Source of the DNA: Rhodobacteraceae bacterium UBA1957
GTDB taxonomy: Bacteria > Pseudomonadota > Alphaproteobacteria > Rhodobacterales > Rhodobacteraceae
Length of the DNA stretch: 10,038 nucleotides
Direction of reading: 5' to 3'
NCBI GenBank assembly: GCA_002336405.1
Contig: DDEJ01000089.1
Coordinates: 21,614 to 31,651 of the forward strand
Part shown: piece after piece, positions 1 through 6,912 of the stretch
Layout: every line of letters begins with the position of its first letter
Numbering within the stretch: the first letter of the stretch is position 1
Notes under the pieces: model-generated
Databases searched by the model: none
What the model was told of the DNA's origin: nothing
The model's input: only the letters and a program-made list of their open reading frames with translations
Translations under genes and position numbers: made by a program

Positions 1-713
1 TCTGAGATGGCATCGGTAAGTTGTACTTCATTGCCGCTGCCTATGCGGGTGCGACTAAGATTTCGGAGAATGTTTGGGGTGAGAATATAGCGGCCAATAA
101 TGGCTAGATTGGATGGCGCTGTGCCGGTGAGGGGTTTTTCTACCATTGCCCTTACAGTATTCACAGGGCCGTTGCCCCGAGCGACATCCAGAATGCCATA
201 CCGAGAGGTCTGGTCATGCGGCACTTGCATCGAGGCGATGATATTGCCACCGGTGTCCTCAAAGGCTTCAACCATTTGTTTGAGACACGGTTTTTCGGCT
301 GCAATCACGTCATCAGGTAAAATTACTGCGAAGGGCTCGTCTCCGATCAAACGGCGCGCGCACCATACCGCATGTCCCAGTCCAAGAGGCTGATGTTGCC
401 GGACATAGGCAATCTCGCCACTGTCCATATTTGTATGTTTCAAGACATCTAACAGCTCTAGCTTACCGCGTTTACGCAATTCGAATTCCAGCGCCGGTGC
501 ATGGTCAAAGTAATCTTCCAAAGCGCCTTTGCCGCGCGACGTCACAAAGATAAATTCGGTGATCCCTGCGGCACGGGCCTCGTCGATGGCGTATTGGATT
601 AATGGCCGGTCAACCAGCGTCATAATTTCCTTTGGAATTGACTTTGTTGCGGGTAAAAAGCGGGTTCCCAGACCCGCAACAGGAAAAATAGCTTTGGTGA
701 GCTTACTGTGCAT
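1..713 (-). CDS. galU: UTP--glucose-1-phosphate uridylyltransferase (partial, C-terminus beyond left edge)
   Basis: Makes UDP-glucose from UTP and glucose-1-phosphate in the cytoplasm, feeding exopolysaccharide, LPS and osmoprotectant glucan synthesis. Translation from the ATG at 713 gives 237 residues with no stop before the edge; the family is usually near 290-300, so about 55-60 residues are missing. Visible family signatures are the nucleotide-binding loop GLGTRFLPATKS (residues 14-25), KEIMTLVDRPLIQY (28-41), the ILPDD metal/nucleotide motif with Asp134-Asp135, VEKP at 191-194 and the late SGNEVQLTDAIS block at the edge. A GGAAC Shine-Dalgarno-like stretch lies about 7 bases before the ATG. 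It is preceded by an unusually AT-rich leader and is not close enough to kdsB to be clearly in the same transcript. The family call is secure; the physiological sugar-nucleotide sink is inferred. Confidence 0.95.
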   Translation of the reverse strand, partial: MHSKLTKAIFPVAGLGTRFLPATKSIPKEIMTLVDRPLIQYAIDEARAAGITEFIFVTSRGKGALEDYFDHAPALEFELRKRGKLELLDVLKHTNMDSGEIAYVRQHQPLGLGHAVWCARRLIGDEPFAVILPDDVIAAEKPCLKQMVEAFEDTGGNIIASMQVPHDQTSRYGILDVARGNGPVNTVRAMVEKPLTGTAPSNLAIIGRYILTPNILRNLSRTRIGSGNEVQLTDAIS

Positions 714-739
714 TTCAATGTTCCGTTAAAATAGAATAC

Positions 740-752
740 TAAAAAATTTGTT
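740..752. repeat. 13-bp direct repeat, copy 1
   Basis: TAAAAAATTTGTT, repeated exactly at 883-895, 143 bp away in the same orientation. Both lie in the AT-rich spacer upstream of galU, one near each end of it. A role as paired binding sites for an AT-preferring regulator is only a guess; chance similarity in A/T-rich DNA is possible. Confidence 0.5.
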
Positions 753-882
753 GGTATGGTCACATTAGAGTATGTTATTTAATAAATTACGTTGTTCATT
801 AATCTTAAAATTGATTACACCACACAAGTCATATATTATCTAACTTATTATGTAAACACTCGTGATTCAAACCAGTGTCTGT

Positions 883-895
883 TAAAAAATTTGTT
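883..895. repeat. 13-bp direct repeat, copy 2
   Basis: Second exact copy of TAAAAAATTTGTT (first at 740-752). It overlaps by one base the A/T palindrome at 895-917 and supplies the T-run that would follow that hairpin in a minus-strand transcript. Confidence 0.5.
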
Positions 896-917
896 AAATA
901 ATAAGTATTATTATTTA
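895..917 (-). terminator. Perfect A/T-only hairpin downstream of kdsB, possible terminator
   Basis: Arms TAAATAATAA (895-904) and TTATTATTTA (908-917) are perfectly complementary around a 3-nt GTA loop. Read from the minus strand it begins 21 bases after the kdsB stop and is followed within a few bases by a run of six T. This is the right place for an intrinsic terminator of cysQ-kdsB. The stem has no G-C pair, so termination would be weak. A dyad operator for galU is the alternative. Confidence 0.35.
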
Positions 918-938
918 CAACAATTACCTGATGGGTTT

Positions 939-1739
939 TCAAGGTATTTTCATATGTAGCATCATCGCCTCAATCCGTGCCTTATCCTGTGGATTGTTCA
1001 ATTCCCAAAACTGTCGGTTCCGCGCCTCGACTTCAACACAAAGGACCCGTCGCCCCTGTTCAAGAAATCGCAATTGTTCCAATCCTTCAAGGGTCTCTAG
1101 CGGCCCAACCTGCCAACCTGGATAAGCCTGCAACGCCGGCGGGCGATAGGCGTAGACCCCGACGTGATGGAAAACTGGGGTTTTGGTCTGTTCGCCATAG
1201 GGTTCAGGGGTAAAAGGAATGACTTCTTTGGAGAAATACAGCGCGTGACCCTGCGCTTGGAATACGGCGGTGGTGCCCCCGACGCGACCGGCCTTGCGGT
1301 CTTGTATCAGGGCGTTCAATGTTTCACCGTCGCAGCGCAGCACCGGGGTCGCAATGTCGGCTGTGGGGTCTGTGCGCAGCCCGTTGATCAAATCCTCGAT
1401 GAACCACGCCGGTGTCAGTGGCGCATCCCCCTGAAGGTTGACCACGATATCATAGTCCACGGGCAGCTGTTCTACAGTTTCAGCGCAGCGTTCCGTTCCG
1501 TTTTGGCAGTCGGTTGAGGTCATGACCACCTCGGCGCCAAAGCCCAGCGCGGCCTGTTCGATGCGCATGTCATCCGTGGCTACCACGATGCGGTCTATCC
1601 CAGCCACAGATTGCGCAGCGATCCAAGCGCGTTCTATCAGGGTTTTGCGCTCTCCGGTGGCACCGGTAAGGCTGACCAGCGGCTTGCCGGGATAGCGGGT
1701 TGAGGCATAGCGGGCGGGAATGACAAGCAGTACTGACAT
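939..1739 (-). CDS. kdsB: KdsB-family 3-deoxy-manno-octulosonate cytidylyltransferase (divergent)
   Basis: CMP-Kdo synthetase family: couples CTP to Kdo to give CMP-Kdo for LPS inner core or Kdo-linked capsule (KpsU in capsule clusters). At 266 residues it is slightly longer than the usual 245-255. Seen: the N-terminal nucleotide-binding signature PARYASTRYPGKPL (8-21), VATDD (53-57), NLQGDAPLTP (101-110), the ALYFS block (166-170), HHVGVYAYR (191-199) and LEGLEQLRFLEQG (217-229). Two positions differ from canonical members: QGDEP is QGDAP (Ala106), and the usual VDTPED near the C-terminus reads LNNPQD, so the Asp that helps hold Mg2+ appears to be Asn248. Its ATG overlaps the cysQ stop by one base (TAATG), with GAAAGAG as a likely ribosome site inside cysQ, so translation is coupled. 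Family membership is firm; Kdo as substrate is likely but not proven. Confidence 0.85.
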   Translation of the reverse strand: MSVLLVIPARYASTRYPGKPLVSLTGATGERKTLIERAWIAAQSVAGIDRIVVATDDMRIEQAALGFGAEVVMTSTDCQNGTERCAETVEQLPVDYDIVVNLQGDAPLTPAWFIEDLINGLRTDPTADIATPVLRCDGETLNALIQDRKAGRVGGTTAVFQAQGHALYFSKEVIPFTPEPYGEQTKTPVFHHVGVYAYRPPALQAYPGWQVGPLETLEGLEQLRFLEQGRRVLCVEVEARNRQFWELNNPQDKARIEAMMLHMKIP

Positions 1740-2536
1740 TAGTGCTCTTTCAATTCAACATCATCGCCATGGGCGATAAAAAAGGGATTTTCGTACCCGG
1801 TCTTACCATAGCGAAGGGGGGTTAGGTCGTCAAACCGCACCACTGTTCCGCCGGCGCCCGACAGAACCGCATGGCCAGCGGCGGTATCCCATTCCATTGT
1901 CCGGCCCAATCGTGGGTACAGATCGGCCTCACCGGTCGCGATCAGGCAGAATTTCAGCGATGACCCCGCGCTTTTCATATCCTTGACGGCGTATTTCTCA
2001 ATATAGGCATCGGTTTCGGGGTCGCGGTGTGATTTCGATGCAACGACCATCAGAGCAGTATTGTCAGCCTGACTAACGCGGATTGTCTGGGTCGGTGCCG
2101 CCTGATTTTTGTCAAACACTCCGATCTCTTCGACAGACTGGCCGTTGGCAAGGGTGTAAAATAACCGGCCTTTTGCGGGGGCATAGACGATGCCGCGTGT
2201 TGGCACACCGTGCTCAACATACGCGATATTGACGGTGAAATCGCCACGGCGGTGGATGAATTCTTTGGTACCATCCAACGGATCAACGATTAAAAAAACG
2301 TCGGCGCGGGCGCTATGTGATGCGCTTTGTTCTTCTGTTATCAAGGCCACATCGGGGAAGGCAGCGCGCAATCCAGCTGATATTAGCTGGTCTGCCGCCT
2401 CGTCCGCGGCGGTGACGGGACTGTTGTCTGATTTGACGTTTACCACAAAATCGTTAGTTTGATAAATATCCATAATCGCATCACCAGCCTCAATGGCCAA
2501 CCGCCGCATTACAGAAGTTAAAAGTTCATAATTCAT
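1739..2536 (-). CDS. cysQ: 3'(2'),5'-bisphosphate nucleotidase CysQ (inositol monophosphatase family)
   Basis: Mg2+-dependent phosphatase that removes the 3'-phosphate from PAP, a by-product of sulfate assimilation and sulfotransfer; related enzymes hydrolyse inositol phosphates. The 265-residue length is normal. Metal-site signatures are all present: TEE at 67-69, DPLDGTKEFI at 85-94 and the C-terminal WDTAAGHAVL at 216-225, with SDNSPVTAADEAAD at 36-49 typical of the CysQ branch rather than SuhB. The ATG at 2536 follows a GGGGAG ribosome site 7 bases upstream. It is first in a two-gene unit with the KdsB-like gene, overlapping by one base. That pairing suggests the two are made together, but a biochemical link between PAP removal and CMP-Kdo synthesis is not evident from sequence. 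Confidence 0.92.
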   Translation of the reverse strand: MNYELLTSVMRRLAIEAGDAIMDIYQTNDFVVNVKSDNSPVTAADEAADQLISAGLRAAFPDVALITEEQSASHSARADVFLIVDPLDGTKEFIHRRGDFTVNIAYVEHGVPTRGIVYAPAKGRLFYTLANGQSVEEIGVFDKNQAAPTQTIRVSQADNTALMVVASKSHRDPETDAYIEKYAVKDMKSAGSSLKFCLIATGEADLYPRLGRTMEWDTAAGHAVLSGAGGTVVRFDDLTPLRYGKTGYENPFFIAHGDDVELKEH

Positions 2537-2569
2537 CAGTTGTCTCCCCGCGCCACCTTATAGCCGCCT

Positions 2570-2598
2570 TGAATATATCTCGGATGCGTGTGTTTCAA
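2570..2598 (-). promoter_or_regulatory. Possible sigma-70-type promoter for cysQ-kdsB
   Basis: On the minus strand, TTGAAA (2598-2593) is followed after 17 bases by TATTCA (2575-2570). The start would fall about 25 bases before the cysQ ATG. The -35 is close to TTGACA and the spacing is ideal, but the -10 is weak. An overlapping TATATT two bases nearer is an alternative -10. Position upstream of a divergent gene pair supports it. Confidence 0.35.
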
Positions 2599-2666
2599 TG
2601 CTTATTCAGTCTTAACCTGCCGGGTGTAAAAGGGCTAGGCTGACACTATGTTTTGATAATATATTT

Positions 2667-2673
2667 AAAGGAG
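2667..2673 (+). promoter_or_regulatory. Ribosome binding site that fixes the permease start
   Basis: AAAGGAG is a near-ideal Shine-Dalgarno sequence. It is 9 bases before GTG 2683 and only 3 bases before ATG 2677, favouring the GTG start; the in-frame TTG at 2653 lies upstream of it and cannot use it. Confidence 0.6.
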
Positions 2674-2682
2674 CAGATGCTC

Positions 2683-3504
2683 GTGTTTCAAACATCCTCG
2701 CCGCAATCCCGCCTTGGCGCAGCAATTTATCTGACCGAGCGAATCTATCACGCCAGTGTCCGTAAAGTGCGTCAAAAGCACGGCAATGCAATGCTGAGTA
2801 TTCTGGTGACAATTGGACAAACCGCGCTTTTTACGTTGGCATTTTACGTTATGTTTGCGATTCTTCCTATACGCGCTGCTAGCATCCGTGGAGATTTTTT
2901 CATTTACACCATGACGGGCGTATTTTTGTTTATGGCGCATATTCAGACCGTGAAGGCGATATCGGCATCGGAGAAATCGACATCGGCAATGATGCAACAC
3001 GCACCGATGAACACAGCGATTGCGATTACGGCCTCGGCTGTGAGTGAGCTTTATACGCAATTGATGGCTGGGTTGGTTTTGTTATTTGGTTATTACGTTG
3101 CGATTTCGCCTTTTGAGATAAAAGAACCGATTAATTGTCTCGGAATGGTTGTTTTGGCTTGGATGAGTGGTATTGCTGTCGGTCTGGTCTTTATGGCGGC
3201 AAAGCCTTGGGCCCCCGGACCAATCGGGTTGCTGTCTATGGTGTACCAACGTGCAAATATGGTGGCCTCAGGCAAAATGTTTGTGGCCAATAGTCTGCCA
3301 CCTTTCATGCTTTCGATGTTTGACTGGAACCCCTTGTTCCACATTATTGATCAGACACGTGGATTTGCCTTTGTTAATTACACCCCGCATAATTCGAGCT
3401 TTTACTATCCTATTTATATGACATTGGCATTTTTATTAATCGGATTGATGATTGAATTTGTGACTAGAAAATATGCCTCTGCCAGTTGGGGAGCGCGGGG
3501 TTGA
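2683..3504 (+). CDS. ABC-2 type (KpsM-like) polysaccharide export permease
   Basis: Inner-membrane permease of an ABC exporter of the capsule/O-antigen (ABC-2 membrane) type; it would need a separate ATPase such as KpsT. Numbered from the GTG, 273 residues. The N-terminus is cytoplasmic, with about six hydrophobic segments near 37-62, 73-92, 112-141, 154-176, 200-212 and 243-262, and a basic C-terminal tail. The motifs RKVRQKHGNAMLS (before TM1), MMQHAPMN, KPWAP and FDWNPLFHIIDQTRGF are characteristic of the polysaccharide-export permeases seen in Rhodobacterales. I choose GTG 2683 because AAAGGAG (2667-2673) sits 9 bases upstream. ATG 2677 is only 3 bases from that site, and TTG 2653 lies before it. 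No ATPase gene lies beside it here: cysQ is divergent on one side and dnaK follows 228 bp downstream. The substrate is not identifiable from sequence. Confidence 0.82.
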   Translation: MFQTSSPQSRLGAAIYLTERIYHASVRKVRQKHGNAMLSILVTIGQTALFTLAFYVMFAILPIRAASIRGDFFIYTMTGVFLFMAHIQTVKAISASEKSTSAMMQHAPMNTAIAITASAVSELYTQLMAGLVLLFGYYVAISPFEIKEPINCLGMVVLAWMSGIAVGLVFMAAKPWAPGPIGLLSMVYQRANMVASGKMFVANSLPPFMLSMFDWNPLFHIIDQTRGFAFVNYTPHNSSFYYPIYMTLAFLLIGLMIEFVTRKYASASWGARG

Positions 3505-3592
3505 TTGTGTCGACTGTCACCCTGAACAGACGCCAATAAGACCCCTTTGGCAGAAAATTCACAAAAATTGCCCGATCCTAGGCCTTCGGACG

Positions 3593-3621
3593 CTTGCAGG
3601 GGCATGACTCCCTCCCTATAT
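3593..3621 (+). promoter_or_regulatory. RpoH (sigma-32) heat-shock promoter of dnaKJ
   Basis: CTTGCAG (3593-3599), 14 bases, then CCCTATAT (3614-3621). The alphaproteobacterial RpoH consensus is CTTG in the -35 element and a C-rich CYTATNT -10, so both elements and the spacing fit well. It lies about 110-140 bp before the dnaK ATG, predicting a transcript start near 3628. No CIRCE (HrcA) inverted repeat was found, so control appears to be by RpoH alone. A possible additional housekeeping -10 (TATAGAAT, 3700-3707) lacks a convincing -35. Confidence 0.8.
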
Positions 3622-3632
3622 ACGCTCAGAGC

Positions 3633-3660
3633 GCGGTCGGTACGATTAAAAAACGACCGC
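3633..3660 (+). other. Hairpin in dnaK 5' leader
   Basis: GCGGTCG (3633-3639) is perfectly complementary to CGACCGC (3654-3660) across a 14-nt A-rich loop. If transcription starts near 3628, this 7-bp G/C-rich stem is at the very 5' end of the dnaKJ mRNA, where such stems protect against decay. No T-run follows on either strand, so it is not an intrinsic terminator. It does not obviously pair with the GAGGAA ribosome site at 3721-3726. Confidence 0.5.
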
Positions 3661-3678
3661 AAAACTATCAGGCAGGAT

Positions 3679-3692
3679 AGGGGTTAACACCT
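3679..3692. promoter_or_regulatory. Imperfect palindrome in dnaK leader
   Basis: AGGGGTTAACACCT is a 14-bp dyad with one mismatched pair, centred on GTTAAC, 41 bases before the dnaK ATG. It could be a protein-binding site or a minor RNA stem. Nothing else in the sequence supports a specific regulator. Confidence 0.25.
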
Positions 3693-3732
3693 GTGTCCGT
3701 ATAGAATAGCCGGAAAATATGAGGAAACGAAG

Positions 3733-5646
3733 ATGGCCAAAGTGATCGGTATTGACCTTGGAACCACGAATAGCTGTGTCGCCATTATGGATGGGGCACA
3801 ACCGCGGGTGATTGAGAATGCGGAAGGCGCACGCACGACGCCTTCGATCGTCGCCTTCACTGATGATGAAAGATTGGTTGGCCAATCAGCAAAGCGTCAG
3901 GCTGTGACCAACCCTGAGAACACAATTTTTGGCGTTAAGCGCTTAGTCGGACGCCGGTTTGATGACGCTCATCTTGCTAAAGATAAAAATAACCTGCCGT
4001 TCGAAGTTGTCGATGGTGGCAATGGCGATGCTTGGGTGCAAGCCAAGGATGAGAAATATAGCGCGAGCCAAATTTCTGCGTTCACATTGCAGAAAATGAA
4101 AGAGACCGCTGAGAGCTATCTTGGCGAGGATGTCACACAGGCGGTAATCACCGTCCCCGCTTATTTCAATGACGCACAGCGTCAGGCCACCAAAGATGCG
4201 GGCAAAATTGCCGGTCTCGAAGTGCTGCGTATCATCAACGAGCCGACTGCGGCGGCGCTGGCGTATGGTCTGGACAAAAAAGAAACCAAAACCATTGCTG
4301 TATTCGATTTGGGCGGCGGTACGTTTGACGTGACAGTTCTTGAGATTGACGACGGCTTGTTCGAGGTCAAATCTACCAACGGCGATACGTTTCTGGGCGG
4401 TGAAGATTTTGACATGCGCATCGTCAACTATCTTGCAGAAGAATTTAAGAAAGAAAATGGCGTCGACCTGAAAAAGGATAAAATGGCGTTGCAACGGCTT
4501 AAAGAGGCTGCTGAGAAAGCCAAGATCGAATTGTCGAGCACCAGCCAAACAGAAATCAACCAGCCGTTTATCTCAATGGATGGAAAATCTGGTCAACCGT
4601 TGCACATGGTCATGAAGCTGACCCGCGCAAAGTTGGAAACGCTGGTTGGGGATTTGATCAAAGGTTCGTTAAAGCCCTGTCAGGCCGCACTCAAAGATGC
4701 CGGTCTTAGCACATCGGATATCGACGAGATTGTTTTGGTTGGTGGGATGACACGGATGCCACGTGTCATCGAGGAAGTTACCAAGTTTTTTGGCAAAGAA
4801 CCCCATAAGGGTGTGAACCCTGATGAGGTTGTTGCCATGGGCGCGGCAATTCAGGCCGGCGTTCTGCAAGGCGATGTTAAAGATGTCGTGCTGCTTGACG
4901 TCACCCCCCTGTCGCTTGGGATTGAGACATTGGGTGGGGTCTTTACCCGTCTAATTGATCGCAACACGACAATCCCGACGAAAAAGTCTCAGGTGTTTTC
5001 TACCGCCGAAGACAACCAAAACGCTGTCACGATCCGCGTGTTCCAAGGTGAGCGTGAAATGGCTACAGACAACAAAATTCTGGGCCAGTTCAATCTTGAG
5101 AATATCCCCCCGTCTCCGCGTGGTATGCCGCAGATTGAGGTCACATTTGACATTGATGCCAACGGTATTGTGGCGGTTGGTGCGATGGATAAGGGCACTG
5201 GAAAAGAGCAGAAGATTACCATTCAGGCCTCTGGTGGGCTGTCGGATGCTGATATTGAGTCGATGGTCAAAGAAGCCGAGGAAAATGCCGAATCAGATAA
5301 AGAGCGTCGCGAATTGATCGAGGCGAGAAATCAGGCTGAAAGCATGATCCACTCGACTGAGAAGTCGATGGAAGAACATGCCGATAAGGTTGATCCAACG
5401 ACGATTGAGGCGATCGAGTTAGCGATTGCAGCGCTGAAAGATGATCTGGAAACTGACAATACCGATAAAATCAAATCGGGTATTCAGAATGTCACTGAGG
5501 CTGCGATGAAGCTGGGCGAGGCGATTTATAAATCGGGTCAAGACGGTGGCGACGACGGTCCCGTCGCTGCTGATGAGCGGACACCAGGTGAAGATGATAT
5601 CTTGGATGCCGACTTTGAAGACATCGATACCAATAAACGCTCTTAA
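3733..5646 (+). CDS. dnaK: Hsp70 chaperone DnaK
   Basis: ATP-driven cytoplasmic chaperone that folds nascent and stress-damaged proteins with DnaJ and GrpE; in alphaproteobacteria it also restrains RpoH. Full length at 637 residues. The nucleotide-binding domain (about 1-383) shows [14 protein letters not shown] (5-18), [22 protein letters not shown] (189-199) and [12 protein letters not shown]. The conserved interdomain linker DVVLLD is at 384-389, followed by the substrate-binding beta domain ([23 protein letters not shown]). The helical lid and acidic tail end in [13 protein letters not shown]. The ATG at 3733 follows GAGGAA by 6 bases. It is transcribed from the RpoH-type promoter at 3593-3621 and followed by dnaJ after 72 bp. 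No missing motif or frameshift is seen. Confidence 0.99.
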   Translation: MAKVIGIDLGTTNSCVAIMDGAQPRVIENAEGARTTPSIVAFTDDERLVGQSAKRQAVTNPENTIFGVKRLVGRRFDDAHLAKDKNNLPFEVVDGGNGDAWVQAKDEKYSASQISAFTLQKMKETAESYLGEDVTQAVITVPAYFNDAQRQATKDAGKIAGLEVLRIINEPTAAALAYGLDKKETKTIAVFDLGGGTFDVTVLEIDDGLFEVKSTNGDTFLGGEDFDMRIVNYLAEEFKKENGVDLKKDKMALQRLKEAAEKAKIELSSTSQTEINQPFISMDGKSGQPLHMVMKLTRAKLETLVGDLIKGSLKPCQAALKDAGLSTSDIDEIVLVGGMTRMPRVIEEVTKFFGKEPHKGVNPDEVVAMGAAIQAGVLQGDVKDVVLLDVTPLSLGIETLGGVFTRLIDRNTTIPTKKSQVFSTAEDNQNAVTIRVFQGEREMATDNKILGQFNLENIPPSPRGMPQIEVTFDIDANGIVAVGAMDKGTGKEQKITIQASGGLSDADIESMVKEAEENAESDKERRELIEARNQAESMIHSTEKSMEEHADKVDPTTIEAIELAIAALKDDLETDNTDKIKSGIQNVTEAAMKLGEAIYKSGQDGGDDGPVAADERTPGEDDILDADFEDIDTNKRS

Positions 5647-5665
5647 AGATCGGACAGAGCTTGTG

Positions 5666-5692
5666 ACACCAGCTCGCTTTGTGGGCTGGTGT
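5666..5692 (+). other. Intercistronic hairpin between dnaK and dnaJ
   Basis: ACACCAGC (5666-5673) and GCTGGTGT (5685-5692) are perfectly complementary. The stem can extend inward by T-G, C-G and G-T pairs to 11 bp, closing on a 5-nt loop. It starts 20 bases after the dnaK stop and ends 26 bases before the dnaJ ATG. No U-run follows, so it is more likely an RNA-stability, processing or partial-attenuation element that sets the DnaK:DnaJ ratio than a full terminator. Confidence 0.6.
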
Positions 5693-5718
5693 ATGTCGTT
5701 CTGGTAAAGGGGAGTAAA

Positions 5719-6867
5719 ATGGCTAAACGTGACTTTTACGAGGTGCTGGGTGTGGCCAAAGGGTCCTCTGCAGACGAGATCAAAAAAGCATACCGAAGCA
5801 AAGCTAGAGAACTGCACCCCGACCGGAATTCTGGCAATCCAAATGCTGAAGGGCAGTTCAAAGAGGCCAATGCGGCCTACGAAGTGCTTAAAGATGCCGA
5901 AAAAAAGGCAGCTTATGACCGATTTGGCCACGCCGCTTTCGAAGGCGGTGGCGGGCGGCCAGGCGGCGGCTTTGGTGGCGGTAATCAGGGTGACTTCGCC
6001 AATGCCTTTGGCGATGTATTTGATGACTTGTTCGGCGACTTCATGGGCGGGGGTGGTCGTGGCGGGGGCCGGCAGCGCAACGCGCGTGGCTCAGATTTGC
6101 GATATAACCTCAAGGTGACATTGGCCGAAGCCCATTCCGGATTACATAAAACTTTGAATTTGCCGACGTCTGCTGCCTGTGGCAGCTGTGATGGAACGGG
6201 CGCCGAAGGCGGCTCAGAGCCCAGCACCTGTCCCACCTGCTCTGGAATGGGTAAGGTGCGGGCTCAGCAAGGGTTTTTTACGGTCGAACGCACCTGTCCG
6301 ACGTGTTCTGGCATGGGTCAGATTGTCAAAAACCCCTGTAACGTGTGTAGTGGTCAGGGACGGGTTGAAAAAGATCGGGCGCTATCGGTCAATATTCCGC
6401 CGGGTGTTGAAACGGGAACCCGCATTCGTCTGTCTGGCGAAGGTGAGGCCGGCATGCGCGGTGGTGCAAAGGGTGATCTGTATATCTTTATAGAGGTGAC
6501 CGAGCATCGCCTGTTCGACCGCGACGGCACCAACCTGCACTGTCGAGTTCCCGTCGCAATGTCGCGTGCGGCGCTTGGTGGTGATATCGAGGTGCCAACG
6601 ATTGACGGTGGTCGCAGCCGGGTAAAAATCCCGGCCGGCAGCCAATCTGGTCGGCAAATGCGCTTGCGCGGCAAGGGTATGCCTGCGCTGCGTGGTGGAC
6701 AGACAGGCGATATGTTTATCGAAATGGCCGTCGAGACGCCCGTTAACCTGACTGCTCGCCAAAAGGAAATTTTGAAAGAGTTTGAGGATTTGTCAGAGGA
6801 CAACAACCCCGAAGGCAAAAGCTTCTTCTCGTCGGTTAAATCCTTTTGGGACGGGATGAAGAGTTAA
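5719..6867 (+). CDS. dnaJ: Hsp40 co-chaperone DnaJ
   Basis: Delivers unfolded proteins to DnaK and stimulates its ATPase. Type I DnaJ of 382 residues with all regions in order: J domain at 4-70 with the HPD triad at 33-35, and a Gly/Phe-rich region at about 75-118. The zinc-finger domain has four CxxCxGxG repeats (Cys154/157, 171/174, 193/196, 207/210). The C-terminal substrate-binding domains follow (about 218-345). ATG 5719 is chosen because AAGGGGA (5707-5713) is 5 bases upstream. An in-frame GTG at 5689 would add ten residues ahead of the conserved [10 protein letters not shown] start and lies inside the intercistronic hairpin. It is co-transcribed with dnaK. Confidence 0.98.
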   Translation: MAKRDFYEVLGVAKGSSADEIKKAYRSKARELHPDRNSGNPNAEGQFKEANAAYEVLKDAEKKAAYDRFGHAAFEGGGGRPGGGFGGGNQGDFANAFGDVFDDLFGDFMGGGGRGGGRQRNARGSDLRYNLKVTLAEAHSGLHKTLNLPTSAACGSCDGTGAEGGSEPSTCPTCSGMGKVRAQQGFFTVERTCPTCSGMGQIVKNPCNVCSGQGRVEKDRALSVNIPPGVETGTRIRLSGEGEAGMRGGAKGDLYIFIEVTEHRLFDRDGTNLHCRVPVAMSRAALGGDIEVPTIDGGRSRVKIPAGSQSGRQMRLRGKGMPALRGGQTGDMFIEMAVETPVNLTARQKEILKEFEDLSEDNNPEGKSFFSSVKSFWDGMKS

Positions 6868-6881
6868 ACAAAATTAACCTT
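6864..6881. promoter_or_regulatory. CtrA-like TTAA site upstream of radC (speculative)
   Basis: TTAA (6864-6867), six bases, then TTAACCTT (6874-6881). The CtrA full site is TTAA-N7-TTAA and its half site is TTAACCAT, so the spacing is one base short while the half site matches 7 of 8. It overlaps the dnaJ stop codon and lies 32-49 bases before the radC ATG. CtrA is known to control competence and recombination genes in Rhodobacterales, which makes it plausible but unproven. Confidence 0.25.
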
Positions 6882-6912
6882 TGGTTTAGGGTATTCGGGG
6901 ATCGTACAGGAT

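Larger units (their letters stand above)
714..938. other. AT-rich intergenic region between galU and kdsB
   Basis: A 225-bp spacer without any convincing gene. Hand counting over 721-930 gives about 50 G/C in 210 bases (24% GC), far below the flanking genes. It should hold the galU promoter (minus strand) and the end of the cysQ-kdsB transcript. I could not pick one convincing -35/-10 pair for galU because the sequence offers many A/T-rich hexamers. It contains a 13-bp direct repeat and a perfect A/T palindrome, listed separately. A short inverted repeat, TAATC-N8-GATTA, sits at 800-817. Confidence 0.7.

Noticed and set aside
882..897. CtrA full site TTAA-N8-TTAA upstream of galU
   Set aside because: Spacing is 8 rather than 7 and the sequence is so A/T-rich that TTAA pairs are expected by chance.
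3505..3592. Terminator after the permease gene
   Set aside because: Only short, poor stems such as GGCA/TGCC at 3549-3572 are present, with no following T-run.
3505..3732. CIRCE/HrcA element before dnaK
   Set aside because: No TTAGCACTC-N9-GAGTGCTAA-like repeat is present; the inverted repeats found have unrelated sequences.
3943..4548. 201-codon open frame on the minus strand
   Set aside because: It lies wholly inside dnaK, has no recognisable protein features and follows from dnaK codon usage; the plus-strand frame is unambiguous.
5419..5931. 170-codon minus-strand open frame spanning the dnaK-dnaJ junction
   Set aside because: Opposite to two certain genes, with no family resemblance and no ribosome site; it runs over the conserved J domain and the dnaK tail.
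6354..6818. Overlapping minus-strand open frames within dnaJ
   Set aside because: Shadows of the dnaJ C-terminal coding sequence; low-complexity composition and no motif.
6876..6886. AACC-TTT-GGTT as a terminator after dnaJ
   Set aside because: Only a 4-bp stem and no T-run; too weak to call.
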